Shown: positions 9,901 to 18,182 of the stretch, piece by piece
Position numbering within the stretch: position 1 is the stretch's first letter
How the letters are laid out: every line of letters starts with the position of its first letter
Assembly: GCA_965242845.1 (NCBI GenBank)
Contig: CBDETC010000002.1
Coordinates: 62,001-126,000 of the forward strand
DNA from: RHLJ01 sp965242845
GTDB lineage: Bacteria > Bacteroidota > Rhodothermia > Balneolales > Balneolaceae
DNA: 64,000 nucleotides
Direction: 5' to 3'
Translations under genes and position numbers: made by a program
Notes under the pieces: generated by a model
Told to the model about the DNA's origin: nothing
The model's database searches: none
What the model saw: only the letters and a program-made list of their open reading frames with translations

Positions 9901-9929
9901 TAAAAAAAGCCCTCAAAAAATTGAGGGCT
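9901..9929 (-). terminator. Rho-independent terminator of the TPR gene
   Basis: AGCCCTCAA (9908-9916), a loop of four A, and TTGAGGGCT (9921-9929) form a perfect 9-bp stem. Read on the minus strand it is followed by a run of seven T (9901-9907), placing it 25 bp after the stop of the TPR protein gene at 9955. Confidence 0.85.
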
Positions 9930-9954
9930 CATCCTTTCAAGGAATAAAAAAAAA

Positions 9955-10962
9955 TTATCTAGCGCTTTCGCACTTCAATTCGAATTCCATTTTATGCTCA
10001 GAAGGAGCTTTGAATGATCCATAAGAAGCACTCTTGAGAGCACTACAAGCCTGGCCTTTATCATTTTTTGCCTGGTACGCTATTCCAAGCTCAAAATAAA
10101 TCTTCGCTTTATCAGTGTTACCACCCTGCTCATAGTTTAATGCCTGAGTTGCAAAGTTAATTGCATTATCTCTGCTGCCTAGTTTGTTTGAAGCTTCCGC
10201 TAGGCGGTAATAAGAGTCAGAAGAAGCATTATCGTATTCTAGTGAACGTTGTAGTAATTCTATAGCGCCAGTATTCTGACCTTGCTCAATTAGTTTAGAA
10301 CCTCTGAAAAGCAGTTCTGCGTGAGCAGATTCAGTAGCTTGTCGAACTACCCCACCATCATTTACTTGCTCACCCACTGCAATAGCACGGTCGAACCAAC
10401 TAATGATTCCATCCAGGTCATCAGCACTTGTTTTCTTGTGTACTAGTCCTTTCTGGTAATAAGCCTTAGCGTAGTTTGCATTGGTCTCAATAGCAAGATT
10501 TAATGATGCATCTGCACCAGCAAAATCTTCTCTTTTGAACTGCATGGTAGCTTTTTGATAATGAAGCTGAGCGAGAACTCCTCGAGCTCTATCTCTTACC
10601 TGGTCATCTCCAGAATCAGTTCCTACCGCACGAGCTTCAGTAAACTCAGTAATTGCAGCATCTAAGTTAGGAATGGATGGAGATCCTTTGAATGTGTTGT
10701 ATGAAGCAACAGCTTTTGAGAAATATAGTTTAGGGATAGCTTTTTCAGAACGGTCTTTAATATCAGTTCCATCTGCACCTAAACCTTCGGCAATTGTAAT
10801 AGCTTCTCTGTACTTGTCGATAGCTGCATCATAATCTTTAGACTGAGCCAGCTCTAAAGCTTCATTATAAGCAGTGATAGCTTCAGAATTGTCTTGAGCT
10901 TGAACAGCTATAGAGCCCAAAGCAAAAACAGCAATTAATAGTAGTCTCTTTAAATCCTTCAT
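9955..10962 (-). CDS. Exported tetratricopeptide-repeat protein
   Basis: A signal peptide (MKDLKRLLLIAVFALGSIAV ending QAQ) precedes about 310 residues of TPR-like helical repeats, for example AITAYNEALELAQSKDYDAA, ANYAKAYYQKGLVHKKTS and SSDSYYRLAEASNKLGSRDN. The repeats suggest a protein-protein interaction scaffold in the periplasm or outer membrane. There is no catalytic domain. It sits alone with its own terminator between transketolase and the LOG gene. Balneolota and Bacteroidota carry many such periplasmic TPR proteins and the specific partner cannot be named. Two cysteines near the C-terminus (GQACSALKS and FELKCESAR) could form a disulfide. Confidence 0.8.
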   Translation of the reverse strand: MKDLKRLLLIAVFALGSIAVQAQDNSEAITAYNEALELAQSKDYDAAIDKYREAITIAEGLGADGTDIKDRSEKAIPKLYFSKAVASYNTFKGSPSIPNLDAAITEFTEARAVGTDSGDDQVRDRARGVLAQLHYQKATMQFKREDFAGADASLNLAIETNANYAKAYYQKGLVHKKTSADDLDGIISWFDRAIAVGEQVNDGGVVRQATESAHAELLFRGSKLIEQGQNTGAIELLQRSLEYDNASSDSYYRLAEASNKLGSRDNAINFATQALNYEQGGNTDKAKIYFELGIAYQAKNDKGQACSALKSASYGSFKAPSEHKMEFELKCESAR

Positions 10963-11093
10963 AATTGTTTTATTTATTCAGTTCGGATAAGTAAGCAATT
11001 TAACAAAAAATGCTTTTTTATTTAAAACCTTTAACTCATTAAAATTTAAAATTATTGTTACCTAGTCTATTTATGCGATGCGTAATCGTTTAG

Positions 11094-11795
11094 CTAGTAG
11101 TGGAAATTTGGCATAGGCTCATGTTGCTGATAATAAGCACATATATGATCCACTCCTTCTTCACAACTATCTGTTACATAAAAAAGTTCTGTATCGTGAT
11201 CTGATATAGTTCCCCATGATTTCATGGTATTCTCGATCCAATCTGTAAGTCCATTCCAATATTCACTACCAAACAATACAACCGGTATCTTGGATATCTT
11301 CTTAGTTTGAATAAGTGTTAGGCTTTCAAATAATTCGTCCAGAGTGCCAAAACCACCTGGAAATACAACTAACGCTTGAGAGTATTTTACAAACATCACC
11401 TTTCTGACAAAGAAATAATTGAAATAGATTGCGTACTCAGAATCTACATATTCGTTAATGCCTTGTTCATGAGGTACAATAATTCCAACACCAACTGACT
11501 TACCTTCGCTTTCTTTTGCCCCTTTATTGGCCCCTTCCATTATTCCGGGGCCACCCCCAGTAATCACCCCAAAACCTTTTTCAACCAACCTGGAGGCGAA
11601 CTCTGAAGAAAGCTTATAATATTTATCATCAGGGTTTGTTCGGGCTGAACCAAAAATAGTAACGCATGGACCAATCTTGAAAAGTTTGTCATAGCCTTCA
11701 ACAAACTCCCCCATAATTTTAAAAATACTCCACAGGTCTTTAGCTGATTCTCCGCGGTAATTCTCAGGTATTTTTTTAAAACTATTTGTTTCCAT
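11094..11795 (-). CDS. LOG-family (TIGR00730-type) nucleotide phosphoribohydrolase
   Basis: This 233-residue Rossmann-fold protein has both LOG signatures: VITGGGPGIMEGANKGAKE (residues about 78-96) and VFPGGFGTLDELFESLTLIQ (about 143-162). The family releases free base from nucleoside monophosphates; plant and some bacterial members activate cytokinins, and many are wrongly called lysine decarboxylases. The Arg/Lys and Glu residues around PGGFGTLDE fit an active enzyme. It lies 9 bp downstream of the DUF5683 gene on the same strand, probably co-transcribed with parAB and DUF5683. The physiological substrate here is unknown. Confidence 0.9.
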   Translation of the reverse strand: METNSFKKIPENYRGESAKDLWSIFKIMGEFVEGYDKLFKIGPCVTIFGSARTNPDDKYYKLSSEFASRLVEKGFGVITGGGPGIMEGANKGAKESEGKSVGVGIIVPHEQGINEYVDSEYAIYFNYFFVRKVMFVKYSQALVVFPGGFGTLDELFESLTLIQTKKISKIPVVLFGSEYWNGLTDWIENTMKSWGTISDHDTELFYVTDSCEEGVDHICAYYQQHEPMPNFHY

Positions 11796-11804
11796 AGCTA
11801 CTGG

Positions 11805-12401
11805 TTAAAATGAAATCGATAATGATAATGCAGGAACAGGTTGATCTATAGAAGCCATAATTACTTCGGGCTTCAACGTTGTGTTGAGAGACAAATCATC
11901 AGAAACGTCGAAGGATCTTAAATGAGCAAATACGTAGGCATCTATAGCATTAAGGGCATAAGCAAGTCCAATAGTAACATAGATGAAGTCTCTTCTATTT
12001 CTAAGAAAGTTCCGTTGAGATTTTAAACTGGCAGAATTAGCCCCACTTAGGTAAGCTGGTGTTTGACCGAATCTAAAATCATCATTTGAAAGGTTATAAA
12101 AAGCTGCCCGGTAATCGTGATAGTCTTTTGTCAATGTAATACTGTAGTAGGTTAGCCCTCCCAATAACCCATAAACAATGGGGACTTTCCAAATTTGCTT
12201 ATTTGTGATTTGTCCCCATCCGGGTATGATTAAAGACTGCCTTAAAACTCTGTTAGGATCTGGAAACACTTCTTGTGCTGACTCTTGAGTCAGTGTAAAA
12301 CTTGTGGGTACGAAAGTTAGATCAGAGGATGTTACTTGTGCCTGTAAAGACAAGTGAGTGAAAAAAAGAACAAATAAAAAGAGGAGGCTAAATCGAGTCA
12401 A
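11805..12401 (-). CDS. DUF5683-type exported membrane protein
   Basis: This protein of about 198 residues has an N-terminal signal sequence (TRFSLLFLFVLFFTHLSL then QAQ) and the core RQSLIIPGWGQITNKQIWKV, followed by hydrophobic stretches near YGLLGGLTYYSITL and FIYVTIGLAYALNAIDAYV. This is the DUF5683 arrangement, a family common in Bacteroidota and often encoded beside parB. Its function is unknown. The frame stays open to a GTG at 12461, deep inside parB, but TTG at 12401 starts the protein right at the signal peptide. With that start the gene overlaps the parB 3' end by 14 bp, so translation is probably coupled. Confidence 0.7.
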   Translation of the reverse strand: MTRFSLLFLFVLFFTHLSLQAQVTSSDLTFVPTSFTLTQESAQEVFPDPNRVLRQSLIIPGWGQITNKQIWKVPIVYGLLGGLTYYSITLTKDYHDYRAAFYNLSNDDFRFGQTPAYLSGANSASLKSQRNFLRNRRDFIYVTIGLAYALNAIDAYVFAHLRSFDVSDDLSLNTTLKPEVIMASIDQPVPALSLSISF

Positions 12402-13311
12402 AAATTGCCAAAATTCGTTCGAGATCTTCTTCTGAGTAGTATTCAATATTAATTTCGCCACCCTTTTTCTTAGGTTTGATTTTCACTTTAGTGCTAAAAG
12501 TACGTCTCAACCTCGTAGAAATTTCATCATAAAATGGATCAGAAGATGGTTTGATGGGCTTCTTCTTTCTCTGTGGAGCATGAATATCTCTTACAGCGTC
12601 CTCTACCTGACGAACCGACCAGTCCTGTTTAATTATTCTTGCTAGTAGCTTTTCCTGTACTGAAATATCTTCAACAGTAATAAGTGCTCTTGCATGACCA
12701 GTTGTAATCTGATTGGATGCCAATGCCGCTTGTATAAAATCAGGAAGACTTAAAAGTCTAAGCATATTAGTTACAGTGGTCCTGTTCTTGCCTACTTTTT
12801 CAGCTACCTCGGCTTGTGTATGGCTGAATTCTTCCAATAAACGTTTATAAGCTAATGCTACTTCCAAAGGGTTTAATTCTTCGCGCTGAATGTTCTCGAT
12901 CAACGCAAAGGCCATACTTTGTTCATCATCTGCTTCCCTCACATATGCGGGGATTTCCTGCAAGCCACCTAATTTTGCAGCTCTAAGTCTGCGCTCACCA
13001 CTTATTAATTCAAATCGTTTCTCTCCTATATATCGAACAGTAATGGGCTGGATCAAGCCGTGCTTTTTAATGGAATCAGCAAGCTCATCTAATCGTTCTT
13101 CATCAAACTCTTTTCTTGGCTGATGTGGATTAGCACGAATATGTTCTACAGGAACATCTAAAACAATATTTACCCGTTCTTCGGGTGCACTCAGATTTTT
13201 CTCAACCCCTTCTTTCGCTTTTTTAGGAGCCGGTTTTGCCTTTTTTCCTTCTGCTTCATATTCAGGAAAAAAAGCACCTAAGCCTCTTCCGAGTACTTTC
13301 TTACTCGCCAT
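12388..13311 (-). CDS. parB: Chromosome-partitioning protein ParB/Spo0J
   Basis: This 307-residue protein has the N-terminal CTPase box (VEHIRANPHQPRKEFDEERL; GERRLRAAK, residues about 55-110), the helix-turn-helix for parS recognition (HTQAEVAEKVGKNRTTVTNM, about 160-180) and a basic C-terminal dimerisation segment. The N-terminus GLGRGLG-like (KKVLGRGLGAFFP) is the usual ParA-interacting start. ParB loads at parS sites, clamps DNA using CTP and recruits SMC. parA lies 6 bp upstream. I did not notice a canonical parS palindrome in the window. Confidence 0.96.
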   Translation of the reverse strand: MASKKVLGRGLGAFFPEYEAEGKKAKPAPKKAKEGVEKNLSAPEERVNIVLDVPVEHIRANPHQPRKEFDEERLDELADSIKKHGLIQPITVRYIGEKRFELISGERRLRAAKLGGLQEIPAYVREADDEQSMAFALIENIQREELNPLEVALAYKRLLEEFSHTQAEVAEKVGKNRTTVTNMLRLLSLPDFIQAALASNQITTGHARALITVEDISVQEKLLARIIKQDWSVRQVEDAVRDIHAPQRKKKPIKPSSDPFYDEISTRLRRTFSTKVKIKPKKKGGEINIEYYSEEDLERILAIFDSI

Positions 13312-13317
13312 GTTGAA

Positions 13318-14112
13318 TTAATTTAGGACCGGGCTGTTCTTAAACAGCTTCTTATTTTTCTTAATAATCTCCCGAGCAAGAGACAGGTAATTCTTAGCAC
13401 CTACACTGGTAGAATCATATAATAACGCTGGCTTCCCAAAACTTGGTGCTTCAGCTAATCGAACATTTCTGGAAATTACAGATCGGAATACCCGATCATC
13501 AAAATACCGCTTCACCTCTTCCGCTACCTGATTTGAAAGCCTTGTGCGTGTATCATACATCGTTAACAAAACACCTTCAATATCGAGTTCAGGGTTTAAA
13601 TGCTGACGAACAATCTTAATCGTATTCAATAGTTGTCCCAATCCTTCAAGTGCGAAGTACTCGCATTGAACAGGAATAACTATAGAATCAGAAGCTGTTA
13701 GAGCATTAATGGTAAGCAACCCAAGTGAAGGTGGGCAGTCGATGATAACAAAGTCGTATCGCTCTCTTACATCAGCAATTGCTCGTTTCAGAATGCGTTC
13801 CCTTTCTTCCCGATCAATCATTTCAATTTCTGCGCCAACCAAATTTATGTGAGCGGGAATCAAGTCAAGAAAATCTAACTCTGTCTGTCTGATTGAATCG
13901 CTTACTTCAGCACTCCCTATCATAATCTCATAGATAGAGTTTGTAACCGTTTTGGCATCGATTCCTAATCCACTGGTTGTATTACTCTGAGGATCTATAT
14001 CAATTACCAAGGTTGCGTGTTCGATGGCTGCCAAACTGGCCGCCAAGTTAATTGCCGTGGTCGTTTTCCCAACTCCACCCTTCTGATTTGCAATGGCAAT
14101 AACTTTACCCAT
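13318..14112 (-). CDS. parA: Chromosome-partitioning ATPase ParA/Soj
   Basis: This 264-residue deviant Walker-type ATPase opens MGKVIAIANQKGGVGKTTTA (deviant Walker A with the signature lysine). It continues with DIDPQSNTTSGLG and the Walker B-like YDFVIIDCPPSLG, then a C-terminal region with DTRTRLSNQVAEEV and AEAPSFGKPALLYD. ParA binds DNA as an ATP dimer and is released by ParB, segregating chromosome origins. The size fits the small chromosomal Soj type with no N-terminal regulatory domain. It is the first gene of the parA-parB-DUF5683 run, downstream of two DnaA-box-like sequences. Confidence 0.97.
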   Translation of the reverse strand: MGKVIAIANQKGGVGKTTTAINLAASLAAIEHATLVIDIDPQSNTTSGLGIDAKTVTNSIYEIMIGSAEVSDSIRQTELDFLDLIPAHINLVGAEIEMIDREERERILKRAIADVRERYDFVIIDCPPSLGLLTINALTASDSIVIPVQCEYFALEGLGQLLNTIKIVRQHLNPELDIEGVLLTMYDTRTRLSNQVAEEVKRYFDDRVFRSVISRNVRLAEAPSFGKPALLYDSTSVGAKNYLSLAREIIKKNKKLFKNSPVLN

Positions 14113-14193
14113 TAATGAATATGACGCTTTATGAAATGACTGTTTTTGAACAAAATTTAATATAAAGCGAGCCTCTCTCCGTTACAAAAAAAC

Positions 14194-14224
14194 TTATTCA
14201 CACATTAGCCAGAAGTTATCCACA
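14194..14224 (+). promoter_or_regulatory. Two DnaA-box-like 9-mers upstream of parA
   Basis: TTATTCACA (14194-14202) and the consensus box TTATCCACA (14216-14224) lie in direct orientation 22 bp apart, about two helical turns. An AT-rich stretch (AAAATTTAATATAAA, around 14152-14166) lies between them and parA. DnaA binds TTATNCACA. This could be a DnaA-regulated parA promoter or a fragment of an origin; genes on both sides run the same way, so no strand switch supports an origin. Confidence 0.45.
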
Positions 14225-14256
14225 AAAAAAGCCTCCTTGCGGTAACAAGGAGGCTT
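14225..14256 (-). terminator. Rho-independent terminator of the anti-sigma gene
   Basis: AGCCTCCTTG, loop CGGTAA, and CAAGGAGGCT form a perfect 10-bp stem immediately after the anti-sigma stop codon. On the minus strand it is followed by a run of seven T. The second DnaA-box-like sequence abuts the T-run. Confidence 0.85.
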
Positions 14257-14261
14257 TAAAA

Positions 14262-14825
14262 TTAGTTGGAGGTACTTGTGAGAATAACCGTCCTCGTTGA
14301 CGACTCAAATCCCGTTTGCTCATTTACGAGCTTGAGCTTGGAGTAACTCTCTTCAACTTCCTGTTGAATTGGTTCCGGATTATCCTGCTGGATTGAGGTG
14401 CCAGCAAAGTGAATCATATTACTTCGATCCACCCACGGTTCAACCTCTCCTGTGTTAGCAACTACCGGAGCTGTAGAACCTGGCTCATTAGTACTTTCCC
14501 CACCCAGGAAATAGACTCCTGATGAAATCATAAGGATGAGCACAGCAGCTGCTGCGACAGAACGAGACATATAAAACATCCACTTCCTGGAACGGTTTAA
14601 CATCTCTCGCTGCGTTTGTACAGCTTCGGAGGCGATTCTTTCTACCAATTCGGTAGGTGGCTCCTTGAGTGGCAGTTTATTTAGTTTTTGGTAGGTCTTG
14701 CGAAGACTCTCAACCTCAATTAAGAGATTTTCATCCCGCATCATCTCCCGTTCAAATTCGATCTCCTCAGAGGGATCCATTTCCCTCATCAGATATCGAA
14801 TACAGACACTTTCAGTTTTTTGCAT
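14262..14825 (-). CDS. Putative membrane anti-sigma factor
   Basis: This 187-residue protein has a cytoplasmic acidic N-terminus (CIRYLMREMDPSEEIEFERE, resembling the start of zinc-less anti-sigma domains), a conserved-looking linker, one transmembrane helix near residues 88-108 (SVAAAAVLILMISSGVYFLG) and a short extracytoplasmic tail. No HxxxCxxC zinc motif is present. The assignment rests on context: the start overlaps the 3' end of the ECF sigma gene by 14 bp, the classic coupled sigma/anti-sigma layout. It probably sequesters that sigma factor at the membrane. The signal it senses is unknown. Confidence 0.7.
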   Translation of the reverse strand: MQKTESVCIRYLMREMDPSEEIEFEREMMRDENLLIEVESLRKTYQKLNKLPLKEPPTELVERIASEAVQTQREMLNRSRKWMFYMSRSVAAAAVLILMISSGVYFLGGESTNEPGSTAPVVANTGEVEPWVDRSNMIHFAGTSIQQDNPEPIQQEVEESYSKLKLVNEQTGFESSTRTVILTSTSN

Positions 14826-15465
14826 GTTTAAGCTCTAGTTGTCTTTCCTCTTCAAAATACTTTCGAAGATTTATTAACGCATATCTCATCCGGCCTAGTG
14901 CCGTGTTGATCGATACGTTAGTCAATTCTGCGATTTCTTTAAAGGGCATTTCATAATAATGCCTTAAAAGTACAACGGATCTCTGTTCTTCAGGTAATTT
15001 GGAGATATGCTTCATCAAACTGGCTTTCATTTCCTTGTCCACCATTTGGTTATCCGCATCTACCACACTTTCATCTTCAAGTCGATCAAAGTAATCTACC
15101 TTAGAATCTTCTTCGTCATACCACGAGTTAACGTCGATGAAACGTTTTTGTTTTCTAATATGATCAATCGTGGCATTATGAGCAATTCTCATCACCCAGG
15201 CTATCCATTTACCTTGTTCATTATAAGTGTCATCCATTTTGGTAACTACTTTTGTAAAGGTTTCCTGGAAAATATCATTAGCTGTTTCGGTATTAGTTAC
15301 CATACTATATATGTATGAATATACCTTTGCCTGGTGGCGGTTCATCAATTCATTGAAAGCAGATTCATCTGCTTTTCTTCGGAAGAGCTTAACTAGTTCC
15401 TGATCTTTTAAGCTAGTGTATGTTTTTTTGCCTGTATGTCTTTTAATTAGTTCCATAATGTTCAC
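14812..15465 (-). CDS. ECF-type RNA polymerase sigma factor
   Basis: This 217-residue protein contains sigma region 2 (FNELMNRHQAKVYSYIYSMV, then DIFQETFTKV, residues about 38-80) and region 4 (LPEEQRSVVLLRHYYEMPFK, then EIAELTNVSINTALGRMRYA, about 150-195). Region 3 is absent, which defines the ECF group. The linker between regions 2 and 4 is long and acidic (WYDEEDSKVDYFDRLEDESV). It is coupled to the membrane anti-sigma gene downstream. The 225-bp leader contains a near-palindrome ACCGAATCGGT at 15499-15509 that might be part of an autoregulated promoter, though this is speculative. Confidence 0.93.
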   Translation of the reverse strand: MNIMELIKRHTGKKTYTSLKDQELVKLFRRKADESAFNELMNRHQAKVYSYIYSMVTNTETANDIFQETFTKVVTKMDDTYNEQGKWIAWVMRIAHNATIDHIRKQKRFIDVNSWYDEEDSKVDYFDRLEDESVVDADNQMVDKEMKASLMKHISKLPEEQRSVVLLRHYYEMPFKEIAELTNVSINTALGRMRYALINLRKYFEEERQLELKHAKN

Positions 15466-15651
15466 CCTTAATTTGGGTTAAGCTCTTTGTTTAAGATAAC
15501 CGAATCGGTACCTGTAACGGTTCGACTAAACAATCTTTAACAAAGAACGATTGTACCGCAAATCATTTGCTTTCTATAGTTAGTACAAAGAGCAAAGCTT
15601 TTTGGCTTCGCTCATTTTACAATGTGAGACCCATGCTACATATCACATGAT

Positions 15652-15669
15652 GATGTTAGACCTAACATC
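15652..15669. promoter_or_regulatory. Perfect 8-bp inverted repeat between uvrC and the ECF sigma gene
   Basis: GATGTTAG and CTAACATC are separated by two bases (15652-15669). The near-zero spacer and lack of a following T-run argue for a protein-binding palindrome rather than a terminator. It lies about 190 bp upstream of the sigma gene and 22 bp after uvrC. Confidence 0.35.
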
Positions 15670-15690
15670 GGTACTACACACCCAGACGAG

Positions 15691-17538
15691 TCAACCCCTA
15701 AAGTAGTTGTAGATTTTATCCCCGAGTTTGTTGCCTACTAATTCAATGAGTTTTTCCTTATCTGCTTTTTTAATCTCCTGAACCGATCCAAGCTCTTTTA
15801 GCAACAATTGTGAGGTTTTCTCTCCTACCCCTTCTATCTGGGTAAGCTCTGTGACAAAGGTTCTCTTTGCTCTCTTTTTTCGATGAAAAGTAATGGCAAA
15901 TCTATGAGCTTCATCTCTTGCTTGTTGTAATAGCTTTAATGCAGTTGAAGTCTTTGGGATCATATATGCTTCTGACCGATTTGGAACAAATACCTCCTCC
16001 AGTCTTTTGGCTAGTCCGATGATTTCACATTCCCCATAAAAACCAATCTCTTTCAAGGCTTCTACAGCAGCACTTAACTGTCCCTTTCCACCATCAACAA
16101 CAATAAGATCAGGAACCTGCAGCCCTTCTCTCATCACTGCTGAATACCGGCGGGTCAGAATTTCCCTCATCGAAGCAAAATCGTCGGGGCCTTCTACTGT
16201 TTTGATGTTAAATCGTTTGTACTCGCTTTTGCGAGGTTTAGCATCAACAAAACTCACCATGGAAGCTACGGGATCAGAGCCCTGTAGATTGGAGTTGTCA
16301 AAACATTCGATACGACGAGGCAAACGCTGAAGCTTTAAATGCTCCTTTAATTCTTTAACCGCATGTGGAATGCGGTCTCTTTCTGCCTTTTCCTTTTCAA
16401 GCTTTCGCTCATTTAAATGTAACCTGGCATTAGCAGCTGCCATTTTTATTAACTGAGCCTTCTCTCCTATCTGGGGAACATGTACAGGCACTTTTTTACC
16501 TCGCTCCTGGTATAAATAGTCGATTAAAGGCTCGTCATCTGTTAAGGAATGACTTATATAAACCTCGTCAGGAATTGCTGCCGTGTATTGCCCTGTATAA
16601 TAATCTTCTACAAAAGACTGAAGCATATCTCCCACTGAAAGCCCGTCGATATTTTTAAGAAAACGATGGAACTTACCAATCATCTTTCCTTCCCGAACTT
16701 TAAAAAGTACCCCACAAGCTTCACCAAGTTCCGGATCAACAGAAAGTGCGAAGACATCCCTATCCACTTTCTTGTCAGCAACCATCTTCATCTTTTGACT
16801 ATATCGGATTACTGCCTGGAGACTATCCCTAAGTTTTGCCGCTTCCTCAAAAGCCAACGCTTCTGACGCGATCTGCATCTCCTCTTTTATATCCCTTATA
16901 AGAGCCTCTGTCTGGCCATTTAATAATCGTTCAACTTTTTTAATGGATTCCCTATATCGCTCATCTTCCCAATCTCCTGAGCAATTTTGCAGATAGTCAT
17001 CAAAACAAGAATGCCATTTGGGGACTCCCCTGGTCTTATCAATATTCTTTACAGACACTGCACAAGTACATAGGTCAAATGCCTTCCGGATGGTATCCAA
17101 CATCCGCTTCATGGTAGTTACGCTATCATAAGGGCCGTAATACTTGCTTCCATCTTTAATAATCGTCCGGGTAGGATATACCCTGGGTTTTGATTCATTA
17201 GTGATGCATATATATGGATAGGACTTATCATCGCGGTACATAATATTGTACCGCGGCTGATACTGCTTGATGAAATTATTCTCCAGGATTAATGCCTCAG
17301 CTTCTGAGTCGGTAACTACCACCTCTAAATCAACAATCTTGGAAACCATTGTTCGAATTCTCCCATCAGTAGGACGAGAATCCTGGAAATAGGAACGCAC
17401 ACGGTTTCTAAGCTTTTTTGCTTTCCCCACATAAAGCACGCTTCCTCCCCTATCTCTATAGATATATACTCCGGGAGACAGCGGCAGATTGGCTACTTTT
17501 TCTGAAAGAGGGATTGTGGGAGACTCAGTACTACTCAT
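15691..17538 (-). CDS. uvrC: Excinuclease ABC subunit C
   Basis: This 615-residue nuclease makes both incisions in nucleotide excision repair together with UvrB. It has an N-terminal GIY-YIG domain (PGVYIYRDRGGSVLYVGKAK, residues about 22-42), a UvrB-interacting UVR motif (IKEEMQIASEALAFEEAAKL, about 215-235), an RNase H-like UvrC core (IECFDNSNLQGSDPVASMVS, then IVVDGGKGQL) and C-terminal helix-hairpin-helices (LTQIEGVGEKTSQLLLKELG). All parts are complete and the length is typical. It appears to be its own transcription unit upstream of the ECF sigma gene. Confidence 0.97.
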   Translation of the reverse strand: MSSTESPTIPLSEKVANLPLSPGVYIYRDRGGSVLYVGKAKKLRNRVRSYFQDSRPTDGRIRTMVSKIVDLEVVVTDSEAEALILENNFIKQYQPRYNIMYRDDKSYPYICITNESKPRVYPTRTIIKDGSKYYGPYDSVTTMKRMLDTIRKAFDLCTCAVSVKNIDKTRGVPKWHSCFDDYLQNCSGDWEDERYRESIKKVERLLNGQTEALIRDIKEEMQIASEALAFEEAAKLRDSLQAVIRYSQKMKMVADKKVDRDVFALSVDPELGEACGVLFKVREGKMIGKFHRFLKNIDGLSVGDMLQSFVEDYYTGQYTAAIPDEVYISHSLTDDEPLIDYLYQERGKKVPVHVPQIGEKAQLIKMAAANARLHLNERKLEKEKAERDRIPHAVKELKEHLKLQRLPRRIECFDNSNLQGSDPVASMVSFVDAKPRKSEYKRFNIKTVEGPDDFASMREILTRRYSAVMREGLQVPDLIVVDGGKGQLSAAVEALKEIGFYGECEIIGLAKRLEEVFVPNRSEAYMIPKTSTALKLLQQARDEAHRFAITFHRKKRAKRTFVTELTQIEGVGEKTSQLLLKELGSVQEIKKADKEKLIELVGNKLGDKIYNYFRG

Positions 17539-17737
17539 TAGCGTGAAGATACAAAGAAAAGAAATTCTGCTAAGGTCATTTTCTCCTACCGCTAGGGATA
17601 TGAGGAACTAATATTTCCTTAGAGAGACTATACTTTATTCTTAAGATTCAATGGGATATAATGAATAGACATTAAAGATGTAATGGGATAAAGTGAACCC
17701 AGTTCGTTTACTCTGTTGTTGTGTGTTATAGAACAAG

Positions 17738-18136
17738 ATGAACCTCAAAATCAGAACATATAATCCTACTCTTGATTACGAGAACCTGATGAAACTGATT
17801 GAATCGGAAGGTGAGGAATGGAATGATTATTTAAATCCTAAATATAGAAAAGCCCTTGATGTCTCTATTACATATGTTGCATTGATTGGGGAAGAATTAT
17901 GTGGTTATTCTCGTTCACTAAGTGATTCTGGATTATTTGTTTGGGTGATTGACTTACTAGTGAGTAAAGATCGGAGAGGTCATTCGATTGGAAAAAAACT
18001 AATGGAGTGCATCTTAGTTGATTTCCCGGATATTGACGTATTCGTTATGTCTGATGTTGATCCCTATTATGATAAGCTCGGCTATAAAAAGGAAGGTTCT
18101 ATTTTTAAAGTAAAACGAGCGCACAACGAAACCTAA
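17738..18136 (+). CDS. GNAT-family N-acetyltransferase
   Basis: This 132-residue single-domain protein has the acetyl-CoA binding region WVIDLLVSKDRRGHSIGKKL (residues about 68-88), corresponding to the GNAT R/Q-x-x-G-x-G/A loop with a serine-isoleucine variation. It ends with a beta strand and FYD-like tail (VDPYYDKLGYKKEGSIFKV). Acetylation target unknown. It is the first of several small plus-strand accessory genes running to 22.7 kb. Upstream at 17650-17697 are two imperfect copies of AATGGGATAnAnTGAA 32 bp apart of unknown meaning. Confidence 0.8.
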   Translation: MNLKIRTYNPTLDYENLMKLIESEGEEWNDYLNPKYRKALDVSITYVALIGEELCGYSRSLSDSGLFVWVIDLLVSKDRRGHSIGKKLMECILVDFPDIDVFVMSDVDPYYDKLGYKKEGSIFKVKRAHNET

Positions 18137-18182
18137 GCTGCGTAAAAACGAATTTTAGGCAAACCGAAGTGCATTACCATAT

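Noticed and set aside
17650..17697. Imperfect direct repeat AATGGGATA-type before the GNAT gene
   Set aside because: Two 16-base copies 32 bp apart with mismatches may be coincidental. There is no partner element or known binding site.
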